NCBI RefSeq assembly: GCF_000764225.1 | Contig: NZ_JQED01000047.1 | Location: 124,001-188,000, forward strand | DNA length: 64,000 nucleotides | Reading direction: 5' to 3' | DNA from: Colwellia psychrerythraea | Lineage (GTDB): Bacteria; Pseudomonadota; Gammaproteobacteria; Enterobacterales; Alteromonadaceae | In this document: positions 8,006-18,345 of the stretch, one piece after another | Position numbering within the stretch: the first letter of the stretch is position 1 | Layout: the number at the start of each line of letters is the position of its first letter | The notes under the pieces: model-generated | Seen by the model: only the letters and a program-made list of their open reading frames with translations | Database searches by the model: none | What the model was told of the DNA's origin: nothing | Program-made: the position numbers and the translations under genes

Positions 8006-8223
8006 ATTTTGTTTCAATTGATGATCCTTACTACCTAGTTTGTAGCTCTTCTGAGTAACGCATTGATGTATGGTTGTATGATAAGCACAGATCATACCAG
8101 ACTGTAAAACCCTCAATTTTTCAGGTGCATAACTCATCCCTTAAATTAAATAAATGAAAAGATGTAAAAAAAGCTGACACAACTCTACGTAGTGATTAAA
8201 GTTCATTTGATTTTTGAATGGTA
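8006..8223. other. Start of a 1-kb gene-free stretch (to 9080)
   Basis: The whole 8006-9080 stretch lacks a supported gene. It contains two long repeats (family B, then family A) and 250 bp of unremarkable AT-rich DNA between them. Promoters for the leftward PEP-CTERM gene and the rightward GH89 gene must lie at its two ends. Confidence 0.5.
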
Positions 8224-8489
8224 TATACCCAAGCCACTTCAAAATACAGGATTCAGCTGGAATTAGAAATGCCTTTAGACAAGGCATTGATTGAAGAGAA
8301 TAGTCATTCTATTGTCGAAATTAATAACGATGTATAAAGCGCTTCTAAACCAGCCATTCTGGGACGTCTGAGCAAATCATGTTCATCGTTATGTAGTTAA
8401 TTAAGGGAACAACCATTAATAAAATACAAGCCTTGACCATGAGTCGCTCAGGCGTCCTGAAACGAGCATTTTGAAGTCGCTTGGATATA
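8224..8489 (+). repeat. Long intergenic repeat, family B copy 1 (266 bp)
   Basis: It opens with TATACCCAAGCCACTTCAA and closes with TTGAAGTCGCTTGGATATA, giving imperfect terminal inverted repeats. A second copy lies at 35985-36250. The inside resembles the reverse complement of family A (shared words such as GGAATTAGAAATGCCTTTAG). No ORF. Confidence 0.8.
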
Positions 8490-8739
8490 CAGTCAAAACT
8501 ACGACTCTACGCCTGATTGATAGCGGAAGAATGTGTTGATATTATCCCTGCCAACATGTAAGATGTGTGATATGTGACAAATAATTATTACTTGATAAAA
8601 GCCTCTAAAGTTAGCTCAACAGCGATAGTCAGTTCATTTCAACAGACTGAATTATTCGATAATAAGAGGTAATTCTCAAACTATAATTGAGAAAATAGAC
8701 GGTACTTAGATTTAGCAAAGCGTAATAGTTTATCTATTT

Positions 8740-9003
8740 TATACCCGTTACCATTCGATATGCATGTTTCAGAGCGGTTGAGCGATTTCAATTCAAGGCG
8801 CATTGATGAAGGAATGGTTATTCCCTTCTAAGTCACTGTAACGAAGAAGTGGAATTGCTCAAACGCTTCTACGATGGGTTTAAAATGACTTTATGCTGCG
8901 GTAAATAATCAAAACATAGAGTGACTATGCTTAAATTATTCTCCTTGCCTAAAGGCATTTTAATTCCCACTGAAATCGAGCACTTTGAATGGTAACGGGT
9001 ATA
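8740..9003 (+). repeat. Long intergenic repeat, family A copy 1 (264 bp)
   Basis: Starts TATACCCGTTACCATTC and ends GAATGGTAACGGGTATA, perfect terminal inverted repeats. Full-length copies of the same 264-bp length and orientation are at 24145 and 43404. It lies about 80 bp before the GH89 gene and may affect its promoter. No ORF; it behaves as a MITE-like or structural repeat. Confidence 0.85.
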
Positions 9004-9080
9004 GTAAGGTGACTTGAGAAAATCCTTATTGCCAAACAATATCAAACTAACAAAAAATCTTTTATCCTTTTGGATTATTT

Positions 9081-11306
9081 ATGAAAAATATAAAAAATTA
9101 TCGTTCCGCTATTATCAGTTTAATTATGCTGTTGGTTTGTAGTTACAATTCTCAAGCACAAAGCGTTGATGAATTTAAACAAAACAGTGCTAACTTAATT
9201 GAAAGATTAATTGGCAAAAATGATATTTTTCACATAGAAAAAATTGAACCTAAGAACAATAAGTCGCTATTTGAAGTTGAATTAGTCGATAAGAAAATTG
9301 TTTTACGAGGTAATAATATTACCGCAGTCGCCAGTGCTTTTCATACCTACCTCAGAGTAACCAAACAAGCTCATTTCTCATGGGGGAGAGATAGAGTAGA
9401 TAAAGTAACAGTCCCTGCTTCATTTGATAAAATAGTAAAAACCAGCCCTGTTGATCTTTATTATCAATTTAACTTTACCGCACATGGTTATTCAACCCCC
9501 TACTGGTCATGGGAAGAGTGGGAAAGAGAAATAGATTTAATGGCGTTAAATGGTATAACACACCCTTTAATTATTTCAGGTATTGAAAGTGTCTATATTT
9601 CAACATTTATCCATTTTGGCTACACCGAAGAAGAAATCAGGAGTTGGTTAGTACTTCCCGCCCATATACCTTGGCAACTTATGGGTAATATTTACTCAAC
9701 GAATGACGCCATAAGCCAGAGTTTAGTTAATAACCGTAAAGTATTGGGACGAAAAATTGCCAATAGATTACGTGAACTTGATATGACCCCCGTACTTCCA
9801 GGTTATTATGGGTTAGTCCCCAATGATTTTGCCAACAGAAATAGTGCAAGTGAGTCGGTAACCAAGCCCTTTATTCTACCTCAAGGAGGCTGGGCTGGTG
9901 GTTATGACAGACCCTCGTTAATAAACCCAAACCAAACAACCTTTTCACTACTTGCTAAACATTATTATGCCGCCATCGAGGAAGTATTTGGCGAGGTTAA
10001 CTACTTTGCTGCGGATCCTTTCCATGAAGGTGGAAAAACCTCAGGCATTTTAGTACCCGCTGCAGCCAATAAAATCCAACAGTCAATGCTCGACCATGAT
10101 GAAGACTCAGTCTGGGTTTTGCAGGCTTGGCATGGGAATCCAAGAAAAGATCTCCTTAGCTCTCTCAGTATAGACAATACCTTGGTGATAGATCTGTGGG
10201 GAGACGAAAGCCCCGCTTGGAATAGAGATGGCACTAACAATGCCGCATTTGAAGGCATGCCTTGGGCATGGTCTATCATTCAAAACTTTGGTGGCAACTC
10301 GGGTTTAACAGGGAATTTAGACACTATTGCTCAACAGTTTTCACCTTTAGGGGTATTTAACAATGCCAACCAAGACAATTTGATTGGTTTAGGTATGGCC
10401 ATGGAGGGTATTGAACAAAACCCTGTAGTGATGGACTTTATGTTTGATATGCGTTGGCGCGACAGAAATGCAGGCTATCAGGATATAGGACAATGGCTTG
10501 ATGATTACAGCGAAAGAAGATACGGAGCAACCAACCCGCATGCTCAAGCTGCATGGCGGATATTAGCTGATACCGTGTATCATTCAGGCCCATACCACCG
10601 AGAGGGAACCATCGAAAATATTTTTACTGCTCGCCCTTCGCTTACAACCTTAAAAGCTTCTAGCTGGGCTCCTAATTACGGGCCATATTATAATGAAAAA
10701 GCACTCGAGAATGCCCTTTCTTTATTAGTCGAGGCAGGCAGTAAATTAAAAGATATAGAAACATACCAATACGATCTTACTGATGTGGCAAGGCAAGTTG
10801 TTGCCAATAAAGGCAGAAAAATACTGGCCAAACTAAATAAAAGCTATCAGCGAAAAAATGTAGCCGACTTCAAAAAACAGAAGGATTTATTCTTAGAAAC
10901 AATGTTGGTTCAAGATGATCTCTTAAGCTCTATTGAAGAATTCACCCTGAGTAACTGGCTTAATAAAGCAAATACATTTGCCGACAATGCAGACGATCAA
11001 AAAATCTTTGAAGAAAACTCAAAACGAATTATCACTACTTGGGCACCGATAGATTCTAATTTACAAGATTATTCAAACCGTGAATGGTCTGGTTTAATTA
11101 AAGATTACTACTACCCAAGGTGGGTAAGCTTTTTAAATTATAAAGAGGCTTTATTAACAGGTCATACTGAAGCTACCCCGCCAAACTTATGGATATTTGA
11201 AGATAACTGGGTTAAAACTCAAGCAAAAGAAGAAACCAACCAAGAAAACTTAAAAACACCTTATGAGTTAGCGAAAGCGCTTTTACTAACCGTTAATGCT
11301 CAGTGA
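9081..11306 (+). CDS. Alpha-N-acetylglucosaminidase (GH89)
   Basis: An exported enzyme of 741 aa that hydrolyses terminal alpha-linked N-acetylglucosamine. The signal peptide is MKNIKNYRSAIISLIMLLVC (cleavage near SQA-QS). The NAGLU N-terminal domain is followed by the TIM-barrel and C-terminal helical domains typical of the family. Motifs seen include WEEWEREIDLMALNGIT, ADPFHEGG with the likely catalytic Glu316, and GMAMEGIEQNPV with the second catalytic Glu442; the human enzyme has its pair at 316 and 446. Length agrees with the family. Known GH89 substrates are heparan-sulfate ends and GlcNAc-alpha-1,4-Gal caps of mucins. Linked beta-galactosidase and GalNAc genes favour the latter type here. 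A strong terminator follows. Confidence 0.92.
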   Translation: MKNIKNYRSAIISLIMLLVCSYNSQAQSVDEFKQNSANLIERLIGKNDIFHIEKIEPKNNKSLFEVELVDKKIVLRGNNITAVASAFHTYLRVTKQAHFSWGRDRVDKVTVPASFDKIVKTSPVDLYYQFNFTAHGYSTPYWSWEEWEREIDLMALNGITHPLIISGIESVYISTFIHFGYTEEEIRSWLVLPAHIPWQLMGNIYSTNDAISQSLVNNRKVLGRKIANRLRELDMTPVLPGYYGLVPNDFANRNSASESVTKPFILPQGGWAGGYDRPSLINPNQTTFSLLAKHYYAAIEEVFGEVNYFAADPFHEGGKTSGILVPAAANKIQQSMLDHDEDSVWVLQAWHGNPRKDLLSSLSIDNTLVIDLWGDESPAWNRDGTNNAAFEGMPWAWSIIQNFGGNSGLTGNLDTIAQQFSPLGVFNNANQDNLIGLGMAMEGIEQNPVVMDFMFDMRWRDRNAGYQDIGQWLDDYSERRYGATNPHAQAAWRILADTVYHSGPYHREGTIENIFTARPSLTTLKASSWAPNYGPYYNEKALENALSLLVEAGSKLKDIETYQYDLTDVARQVVANKGRKILAKLNKSYQRKNVADFKKQKDLFLETMLVQDDLLSSIEEFTLSNWLNKANTFADNADDQKIFEENSKRIITTWAPIDSNLQDYSNREWSGLIKDYYYPRWVSFLNYKEALLTGHTEATPPNLWIFEDNWVKTQAKEETNQENLKTPYELAKALLLTVNAQ

Positions 11307-11387
11307 GCAGACAAATCACATATCTCGTTAAGAAATGACTTTCCCATGACGAGATAAGGGAAACCACACACTCCCTGTGGTACTTTT

Positions 11388-11415
11388 GGGGGGAGCTTTG
11401 CTCCCCCTTTTTTTT
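11388..11415 (+). terminator. Rho-independent terminator after GH89
   Basis: GGGGGAG, loop CTTTG, then CTCCCCC and eight T. A textbook intrinsic terminator about 80 bp after the glycosidase stop. Confidence 0.9.
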
Positions 11416-11634
11416 ATAACTATCACCCGCCCTAAATAAACTTAACTTGATATTTTTTAATTATTTTTCATCTAGAAGTGTACTCATACAGGACTCAAAT
11501 CTACAAGATTTTCAATCCCCCCTTGTCAGTATTGGGACTACAGAGAAACTTGAGTTTATTGGTTAATTAATACTTACGTATAAAATGCGATGAATCCCCC
11601 TATAAAGCCTTCTTAGTGGAACTAAAACCTCCTT
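11416..11634. other. Gene-free stretch between GH89 and the restriction island
   Basis: AT-rich DNA without a supported frame or clear signal. With the adjoining hairpin and repeat it forms the left border of the restriction-modification island. Confidence 0.4.
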
Positions 11635-11711
11635 GATTGATATTAAAGAGGAAGTAATATCAATCAGACTAACTAAGTGATCATTCAAAATGCTCTATTT
11701 CAGTGGGAATT
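11635..11711 (+). repeat. Family C repeat end with 11-bp hairpin at the island border
   Basis: GATTGATATTA pairs perfectly with TAATATCAATC (loop 9). It is followed by AGACTAACTAAGTGATC, a word also found near 33800, and then by ATGCTCTATTTCAGTGGG, which resembles the right end of family A. It runs into the last codons of hsdR, whose stop TAA lies in this element's GGAATTAA. The hairpin may also terminate hsdR from the other side. Confidence 0.6.
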
Positions 11712-14700
11712 AAGCTGCCGTCCACAAGTTACTTAACACTTCAGCTTGCTGTAAACACAAATCGATAGCTTCATCAGATTTATCGGGTGGATACTTCCAG
11801 CGACGTAATGCTCGCCTTACAAGGTTTCTTAACCTTGCTCTAACACTGTCGCGCTTTTGCCAATCAACAGTAGTAGATTTTCGCAGCTTCTGTGTTATTT
11901 CTATTGCTAGCCCACGCAGCTGATCATCGCCTAGCTCTTTCACTGCACTTTCATTTTGAATAAGCGCTCGATAAAAAGCTATTTCGTCAGGGTTCATACC
12001 TAGCTTTTCAGCTTGAGCTAAGTCTTCTTCTATTTCTTTTGCCATTTTGATCAGCTCTTCAATAACTTGAGCTGTTTCAATACCGCGATTATGATATTTT
12101 CGCAGTGTTTCCATAATTCGATCAGAGTAAGCTTTTTCAGAAACCACATCATTTTTCATTCGAGCTTTAACTTCGTCTTTTAGAAGTTTTTCTAATAATT
12201 CAACAGCAAGATTACGCTGCGGCATATTGCGAACATCTTCAAGAAACTCTTCAGACAACAAGCCAATATTTGGCTTTTCTAAACCAACAGAATCAAATAT
12301 ATCAACCACCCCTTCAGCAACAATCGCGTTATCAATTATTTGCTTCATTGCAGAATGCTTTTCTTCGTCGGCTCTACGTTTATCAGTTCCTGTATATTTA
12401 CTAAGGGCAGCTTTAATCGCGCTAAAGAAAGCGATTTCTTTTTTATACTCTGCTGCTTCATCTAAGGTACTACAAAGGGTGTACGCTTTAGCAAGCGGAG
12501 CCATTACATCAAAAAATCGTTTTTTACCATCAAGCTTGCCATTACCAGGGTTAGGTAGACTTAAAATGTGATTCATCGCACCAGGTAATAATGTCAGCGC
12601 GTTATTGGCAAAGTCTGAATAATCAAAACCAGCCATCATACTCTGTAACACTTCAATCTTTTCTAGCAATATTGAAAAGGCTTCATGGTTATCTAAGGTT
12701 GGCTGTCCTTTACCTTTTGAATCGGTATAGGTTTTTAAGGCATTCTTCAACTCATTCGCAATACCGATATAATCAACCACTAAACCGCCAGGCTTGTCTT
12801 TAAAAACACGGTTAACCCTCGCTATGGCTTGCATTAAGTTATGACCTTTCATCGGTTTGTCGATATACATGGTATGACAATTGGGCGCATCAAAACCTGT
12901 TAACCACATGTCACGAACAATCACTATTTGTAGCGGGTCTTTCACGTCTTTATAGCGTTTTTCAAATAGCTTTTTAGTTTCTTTATTATGAATATGTGGC
13001 TGAAATAAAGCTTTATCTGAGGCTGAACCCGTCATTACTATTTTAATAGCACCCTTAGCAGGATCATCGTCATGCCATTCTGGTCGAAGGGCAACAAGTG
13101 CATTGTAGATATGAACACAAATTTCGCGGCTCATACCAACAATCATCGCTTTACCAGGAAAAGAAGCCACACGAGTTTCATAATGCTGAACCAAATCTTT
13201 AGCCACTTGCTCTATACGCGGCTCTGAGCCAACAAGTTTTTCTAATGCCGCCCACTTAGACTTAGTGCCTTCTCTTGTGCCTACATCTTCTTCGCCTTCA
13301 CTTTCTTCAAGTAAAAGTTCATCAATATCGTCATTTAGCGCTGCAATTTCATCTTGTCGAATATCTAATTTTGCTAATCGTGATTCATAGTAAATAGGTA
13401 CAGTAGCACCATCTTCAACCGCATCTTGAATATCATAAATTGAAACATAGTCACCAAATACCGAACGTGTATCTTTGTCTTCTGCTGATATTGGCGTACC
13501 CGTAAAACCAATAAATGAGGCATTAGGCAAGGCATCACGCATATATTTTGAATAGCCGTAAGTATACTCACCTGTTTTAGCATTAAACTTGGCTTTATCA
13601 CCATACTGGCTGCGGTGTGCTTCATCACTTACCACAACAAGGTTGGTGCGCTCACTTAATATTGGGTGCGCAGTTTCACCAGCACCATTTTTATCTTTAA
13701 GCAAAGCAAATTTTTGTACGGTAGTAAATACAATACCACCTGCTTGTTTAGCCGTTAAAATATCACGTAAGGAATCTCTATCAGTTGCTTGAACGGGCGT
13801 TTGCTTTAACGTGTCTGCGGCCATACCAAAGGTATTGTATAACTGGCCGTCAAGGTCGTTCCTGTCAGTCACTATCACAATAGTCGGGTTGTTCATTGCA
13901 GGTTGCGCCATTAACTTGCCTGCATAACACACCATAGAAATAGATTTACCAGAGCCTTGCGTATGCCAAACAACCCCAGCCTTACCAGAGCCTGCTTTAA
14001 CCTTACTGTTATAGTCAGCTCTTGGCTCAGCAACCATTGCTAAATCTACTGGTTGTCTAGTTGCAACAACCGTTGCCTCTACCGCAGCGCGTACTGCATG
14101 AAATTGATGGTAACCTGCAATCTTTTTAATTATCCCTACACTATTGGCCGCTGGCGCACTACCTGACTCTTCAAATAAAACAAAGTGACGTATGTAATCT
14201 AAAAACAATTCAGGTTTAAAAAATCCACGCACGAGTGTTTCTAATCGAAACTCCAGCATAGGCTTGTCATTTTCATTATCGACGGTACGCCAAGGTAAAA
14301 AACGCTCTTTATTAGCAGTAAGAGAACCTATTCTAGCTTCCACCCCATCACTTACTACTAAAGCCTCATTAAAAACAAAAAGATCTGAAACTTCTTCTTT
14401 GTAGGTTTGCAGTTGTTGGTAAGCACTCCAAATATCAGCCGAGTTATCCGCAGGATTTTTAAGTTCAATAACCGCTAAAGGAAGACCATTAATAAAAACA
14501 ATAACATCTGGGCGACGATTGCCTTTAGTGCCTGTAATAGTAAATTGGTTTACCACTAAGAATTGGTTTTTACTCACATTAGTAAAGTCGATCAACCTTA
14601 CGTAATCTGTTTTATCTTCACCATTTTCTTTATATTCAACCTGTATGCCTTCAAGTAAATACTGGTGCAGTTGTTTGTTATTTTTGATTAATACAGGAGT

Positions 14701-14928
14701 GTCGGCATTAATTACCGTTGCTATTGCCTGCTCTAATGCATCAATGGGGATATGAGAATTAATGACTTCTAATTGGCTTAACAAGCGAGCTTTTAAAATA
14801 ACCTGCCGATAATCGTCACGCTCAGCTCTATCACCATCAGGTGCAATGTCATAACCATTGGCATAGTCATAGCCTGTTTCTTTAAACCACTCAATGCATA
14901 GCTGCTCTAATTGATCTTCTGTGATCAT
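11710..14928 (-). CDS. hsdR: Type I restriction enzyme, R (endonuclease/translocase) subunit
   Basis: A 1072-aa motor subunit of a type I restriction-modification complex (R2M2S). It cleaves unmodified foreign DNA after ATP-driven translocation. The N-terminal PD-(D/E)XK nuclease shows RRPDVIVFINGLPLAVIELK (Glu155, Lys157). The superfamily 2 helicase core has Walker A HTQGSGKS (Lys328) and the DEAH box at 435-438, followed by IGFTGTPIS and the later MQAIARVNRVF (motif VI). Length and domain order are normal and the gene appears intact. It overlaps the upstream Schlafen/AlbA_2 gene by 4 bp (ATGA), so the two are translationally coupled. Its stop lies in a repeat end. Confidence 0.95.
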   Translation of the reverse strand: MITEDQLEQLCIEWFKETGYDYANGYDIAPDGDRAERDDYRQVILKARLLSQLEVINSHIPIDALEQAIATVINADTPVLIKNNKQLHQYLLEGIQVEYKENGEDKTDYVRLIDFTNVSKNQFLVVNQFTITGTKGNRRPDVIVFINGLPLAVIELKNPADNSADIWSAYQQLQTYKEEVSDLFVFNEALVVSDGVEARIGSLTANKERFLPWRTVDNENDKPMLEFRLETLVRGFFKPELFLDYIRHFVLFEESGSAPAANSVGIIKKIAGYHQFHAVRAAVEATVVATRQPVDLAMVAEPRADYNSKVKAGSGKAGVVWHTQGSGKSISMVCYAGKLMAQPAMNNPTIVIVTDRNDLDGQLYNTFGMAADTLKQTPVQATDRDSLRDILTAKQAGGIVFTTVQKFALLKDKNGAGETAHPILSERTNLVVVSDEAHRSQYGDKAKFNAKTGEYTYGYSKYMRDALPNASFIGFTGTPISAEDKDTRSVFGDYVSIYDIQDAVEDGATVPIYYESRLAKLDIRQDEIAALNDDIDELLLEESEGEEDVGTREGTKSKWAALEKLVGSEPRIEQVAKDLVQHYETRVASFPGKAMIVGMSREICVHIYNALVALRPEWHDDDPAKGAIKIVMTGSASDKALFQPHIHNKETKKLFEKRYKDVKDPLQIVIVRDMWLTGFDAPNCHTMYIDKPMKGHNLMQAIARVNRVFKDKPGGLVVDYIGIANELKNALKTYTDSKGKGQPTLDNHEAFSILLEKIEVLQSMMAGFDYSDFANNALTLLPGAMNHILSLPNPGNGKLDGKKRFFDVMAPLAKAYTLCSTLDEAAEYKKEIAFFSAIKAALSKYTGTDKRRADEEKHSAMKQIIDNAIVAEGVVDIFDSVGLEKPNIGLLSEEFLEDVRNMPQRNLAVELLEKLLKDEVKARMKNDVVSEKAYSDRIMETLRKYHNRGIETAQVIEELIKMAKEIEEDLAQAEKLGMNPDEIAFYRALIQNESAVKELGDDQLRGLAIEITQKLRKSTTVDWQKRDSVRARLRNLVRRALRRWKYPPDKSDEAIDLCLQQAEVLSNLWTAA

Positions 14929-16913
14929 TTTTCATTTCCTTTTGGGGTTTTAGTATATGCTTGTTGGGGGTGATTTCTTGTTGTAGGGAATGCTAAGGAT
15001 AGTAGTTCTTCTGCTACTAACGGATTCAAGTAGTTACGACGAAGAGCATTAGGCTCTCTGTCCAATAATTGTGATAAGCTGGCTAAATTTATATACCTAT
15101 CAGTGCATAATTTTAAAATTGTTTCTCTTACTGTAGATTTGGTAGTTGTACGCTTACTACCTTCTTTTATTGGCTTTGCAATTACTTCTAATTGTTGCCA
15201 TAAAATCCTGTTTTTTTCATCTACACCCTCAACAGAAGTCCTTCCATTTTGCTCCGGTTTTAACTCCTGCTTTTGCTCCGGTTTTAACTCCTGCTTTTGC
15301 TCCGGTTTTAACTCCTGCTTTTGTAATTCATCATTAGCTGCTTGAGGATTTGAAACAAAGAGAAAATCTGCTAACAACTTTCCTGCAACATTGTCAGGTG
15401 TTGGCACCGATATATCTGGCTGGTGATACACTTTACTCTTATGCTCGCCAGAAGAAGAAATAATTTGAGCTTTTTCAAGTTTAACCAATGCAAGGGTAAT
15501 GTCTCTTGTATGCGCCCCCGTTTGTGTAACTAGTTGCTGATGACTTTTATAAGCAACTGAATAAATAATAATAGCTATACTTCTTTCAAACTCAGTTAAG
15601 TGAGAAAATTTGCTCCCGTAACTACTTATCAGCTTCTCTCTAATCTCTTTAGGATATAAGTCCACCATCCTTAGCTCTAAAACCGTTTGATCATTCGGTA
15701 TATTCTTTTCCATTAAAATAGGGGCTTGCCAATGCTGGCTATTCCAGCCACTAACAATATTAGGAATACCAGAACCCGCTTGTTCGCCAAATTTAATAAA
15801 GCGAAACATTTTGGCTAAGTTTCTATTTCTACAATCAGGCTCTCCTCCTTGGAAAGCCACATCTAACGGAACTCGCATTAAGCCAGGGTTTCTAAAATAA
15901 AACAGGTCTTGTTTTTTAATGACCTTAATAGAAGCTCTATCCGTATAATCAGCATGTACTAAAACATTAGCAAGCGCTTCACGTAAGGCTTTATGAACAG
16001 GTGTATCATCTTGTCGCAAACCATCTTTAAGACTAAAAGGCACCTTAAGGTCTTCTATCAATTTGCGGTAAACTTTGCGTGAAAAATCATATAAGTTCCC
16101 TGACCATGTGCCATCAGGGGCAATTCTATCTATCCATCGTTGTTCAGTTGTATCAGCAGGTTGCTCTTGATAATCAAGCATATAGTTAGGGAGTTTTTCT
16201 TGAATTACACCGTCATTACCAAACATTAATAAGCCTGCAAGTGTTAACCCTTCTTTCCCCGTATCTCTGTCTTTACGCCAACCGCCAATGCGCTGCAAAA
16301 AAGCCTGTTCTGATAGTTCATTCCAGCTATGATTTGGATTTAAATTCGCATAAGTTTGGCGATAAACTTTTAAAGAATCTAGCTCAATATCGTCCATAGA
16401 GTAATGCTCTAATATTTCACTATCCCTAGACTCATTAACTTGCTCAGCAAGCATACGTTTGACTTGTTCATCTGATAGCTTTTGATCCGATTCATTTTTA
16501 CGAAAGTAACTATTGCCTAACGGAGTGTGATTGAGAAAAATAGGGCGCTCTTCTCTTTTTGCGCGCCTTACTTGTATTACAAGAATTTCTTTACCGTCAA
16601 CATCAACCGCATAAACATCTTGGTTAGATAGTAGGTCGGTACTTACTTTGTTAGAATTGGCAGTATTAAAAACTTCGGCTTTCACTTTCTCTATATTTTG
16701 AATACCTTCAATAGAGAAGTTACCTTTCGATTCTCTAACGCCTAATAAAATGGTGCCGCCATCCGTATTAGCAAAAGCACTATAGCTTTCCCACATATCT
16801 TTAGGTACAGCACCTTTGCCATCTCTACCACCTGCAAGTTTACATTCAAGCTCAGATGACTCTTTAAGCAGGGAGATATCTTCTAACGTTGTAATATCAA
16901 ATAATTCCATCAT
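14925..16913 (-). CDS. Schlafen/AlbA_2 domain protein in restriction operon
   Basis: A 662-aa protein with an N-terminal AlbA_2 (Schlafen-type, 'divergent AAA_4') domain. It shows ESSELECKLAGG, then SAFANTDGGTILLGVRESKG, the hallmark of these putative nucleic-acid-binding or nuclease domains. The middle (ADTTEQRWIDRI, LREALANVLVHADYTDRASI, FRNPGL) is the HATPase_c_4/RecG-like C-terminal region usual in this family. A winged-helix stretch near 455-500 and a repeated KQELKPEQ linker follow. Proteins of this type often accompany type I systems and other defence genes, but their role there is unclear. It overlaps hsdR by 4 bp, so it is made together with it. Confidence 0.8.
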   Translation of the reverse strand: MMELFDITTLEDISLLKESSELECKLAGGRDGKGAVPKDMWESYSAFANTDGGTILLGVRESKGNFSIEGIQNIEKVKAEVFNTANSNKVSTDLLSNQDVYAVDVDGKEILVIQVRRAKREERPIFLNHTPLGNSYFRKNESDQKLSDEQVKRMLAEQVNESRDSEILEHYSMDDIELDSLKVYRQTYANLNPNHSWNELSEQAFLQRIGGWRKDRDTGKEGLTLAGLLMFGNDGVIQEKLPNYMLDYQEQPADTTEQRWIDRIAPDGTWSGNLYDFSRKVYRKLIEDLKVPFSLKDGLRQDDTPVHKALREALANVLVHADYTDRASIKVIKKQDLFYFRNPGLMRVPLDVAFQGGEPDCRNRNLAKMFRFIKFGEQAGSGIPNIVSGWNSQHWQAPILMEKNIPNDQTVLELRMVDLYPKEIREKLISSYGSKFSHLTEFERSIAIIIYSVAYKSHQQLVTQTGAHTRDITLALVKLEKAQIISSSGEHKSKVYHQPDISVPTPDNVAGKLLADFLFVSNPQAANDELQKQELKPEQKQELKPEQKQELKPEQNGRTSVEGVDEKNRILWQQLEVIAKPIKEGSKRTTTKSTVRETILKLCTDRYINLASLSQLLDREPNALRRNYLNPLVAEELLSLAFPTTRNHPQQAYTKTPKGNEK
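15251..15322 (-). repeat. Tandem 24-bp repeat, three units, coding KQELKPEQ
   Basis: Three almost identical copies of a 24-bp unit (plus strand GCTCCGGTTTTAACTCCTGC and four T). They are in frame and encode repeated QKQELKPE in a linker of the AlbA_2 protein. The number of units can change without breaking the frame. A related coding stretch occurs in the Fic relic near 18950. Confidence 0.85.
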
Positions 16914-16995
16914 TCACACTTTTAATAATTTTAAACCGACAAATAAACCGTCATCTATACCGACATACCAAGGATGTTACTTTATTTAGAACATT

Positions 16996-18136
16996 TTAGG
17001 CATTATTGCTCCTACTTCTAACCTCTGTATTCAACTCAGGTAATAAAAGCTTTAAAGATGATTCAAGTTTATTCATATGAACCACTAACCAGTCAATATA
17101 ATCAGTCCAATTGGTTTGATCCTTGCCATTAACAGCCTTACTTAGTTGAATGCGCGATGACTTTTTATCATCTAGCCTCAACCATTCAATTTCTTGCTCA
17201 AACGGCTGCTCTATCTGCTCTCTTTTTTCATAAAGCCAATCAAACATAAATTTATTATCTTCTTTACTAGAACGACCTAACCAAATTTCAACTCTAATCT
17301 CTTTTGCACCAAAAATCATTGAATAAGGACAACCTGTGACTCCTGAACCTGCACATAACCAGTGATCTTTTGTTGGATTAATGTTGTTGTACAAATCGCA
17401 ATGACTATCGCGCATCACTTCTAATGCTTTTTCCCAAAATGCCAACCTCAACGTGTGGCGAGTCTTTAACTCTTGTTCAGTTTTCTTTTCATCAGACTCT
17501 TTGGCACTCATGCTAATCATTAATTCTTTAGCTTCAGGAGTAGGTATTATTTGCTCTAGATTTAAAAACAATTCTTCAGAGTTGCTGCCTGTTGAACCCA
17601 CCTTCATTGAATATGGGGTCACCTTAAAACACTGAAGCTGAATACCATGACTAAGTAACCTCTTTTCGGTAGCTAGCAGCAACAAAGATTACTCGTTGCT
17701 CATTACCGGAGTTTAGTAAAACTTCACCTAAATCTGGGACTTCAAGAAAGTCACAGATAGCCTGATTCGCATCCCCACCTCCACAGTAACGTTGAAGGTA
17801 TCCTTGGTAAATTTCAACAATCTGTTTCTTGTTCAAGCTAGAGCAATAAGAAGCGTACTTAAGTGCCTGCCAAACTACATCACGACCTGTATCATCAAGT
17901 TTATTCTCGATAATGACCAAGTTACCGTCTTTATCTAATGCCAATAAATCTAAACGCTCACGAGTGTCATCAAAACCATCAAATTCTTTTAGAATAATTA
18001 ATAACTCTTCACCAAAAGCATCGGGTTGATAGGCTAACCATTCTTGTAGGTGGTTTCGCTCTGAAAAACCTAATTCGGTAAAGCTTTTACTTTGTAGGCG
18101 TGAAATGCGATTTGAACTTTGATCTATTTTGAACAT
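16996..18136 (-). pseudogene. DUF4268/PD-(D/E)XK nuclease-like gene split by a frameshift
   Basis: Two frames together cover one protein. The N-terminal part (161 aa, MFKIDQSSNRISRLQSKSFT) has a RecB-like motif: RLDLLALDKDGNLVIIENKL, with the D...ENK residues of PD-(D/E)XK nucleases. The C-terminal part (GIQLQCFKVTPYSMKVG to the end) carries the DUF4268-type domain with AFWEKALEVMRDSHCDLYNN. The break is at about 17650-17685: frame 1 ends RKEVT-stop and frame 2 picks up at SHGIQLQ, and a few residues appear deleted. It was probably an accessory nuclease or a phage-defence/anti-invader protein, now inactive unless the halves associate. Confidence 0.7.
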
Positions 18137-18345
18137 TGTCTTATTACTTCCTTGTCTACTACTTCATATTCTTGTCTTAGTTCCTCAAGTAGGGAACCCT
18201 GACCCAGTACATTTAAACTAACGACCATATTATTTACAAAGTTTGTTTTGTTTAAAAAATGTCTAAGGTATTTTAACGACTCCCGCTCACTTTTTTGGCT
18301 ATATGTTGTATCTTGCAACTCAGATTCATATATTCGATTATAAGT
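18124..18345 (-). pseudogene. Unidentified gene fragment in the restriction operon
   Basis: A frame that continues past the RhuM break and reads YSETYNRIYESELQDTTYSQ, then KSERESLKYLRHFLNKTNFV and VVDKEVIRQCSK. It has no credible start of its own and overlaps the next gene's start by 13 bp. The composition looks protein-like, so it is probably the C-terminal piece of a lost gene joined to RhuM by deletion. No family recognised. Confidence 0.4.

Noticed and set aside
15103..15345. Plus-strand ORFs with repeated CSGFNSC or APVLTPAF
   Set aside because: They are opposite-strand shadows of the 24-bp repeat in the AlbA_2 gene.
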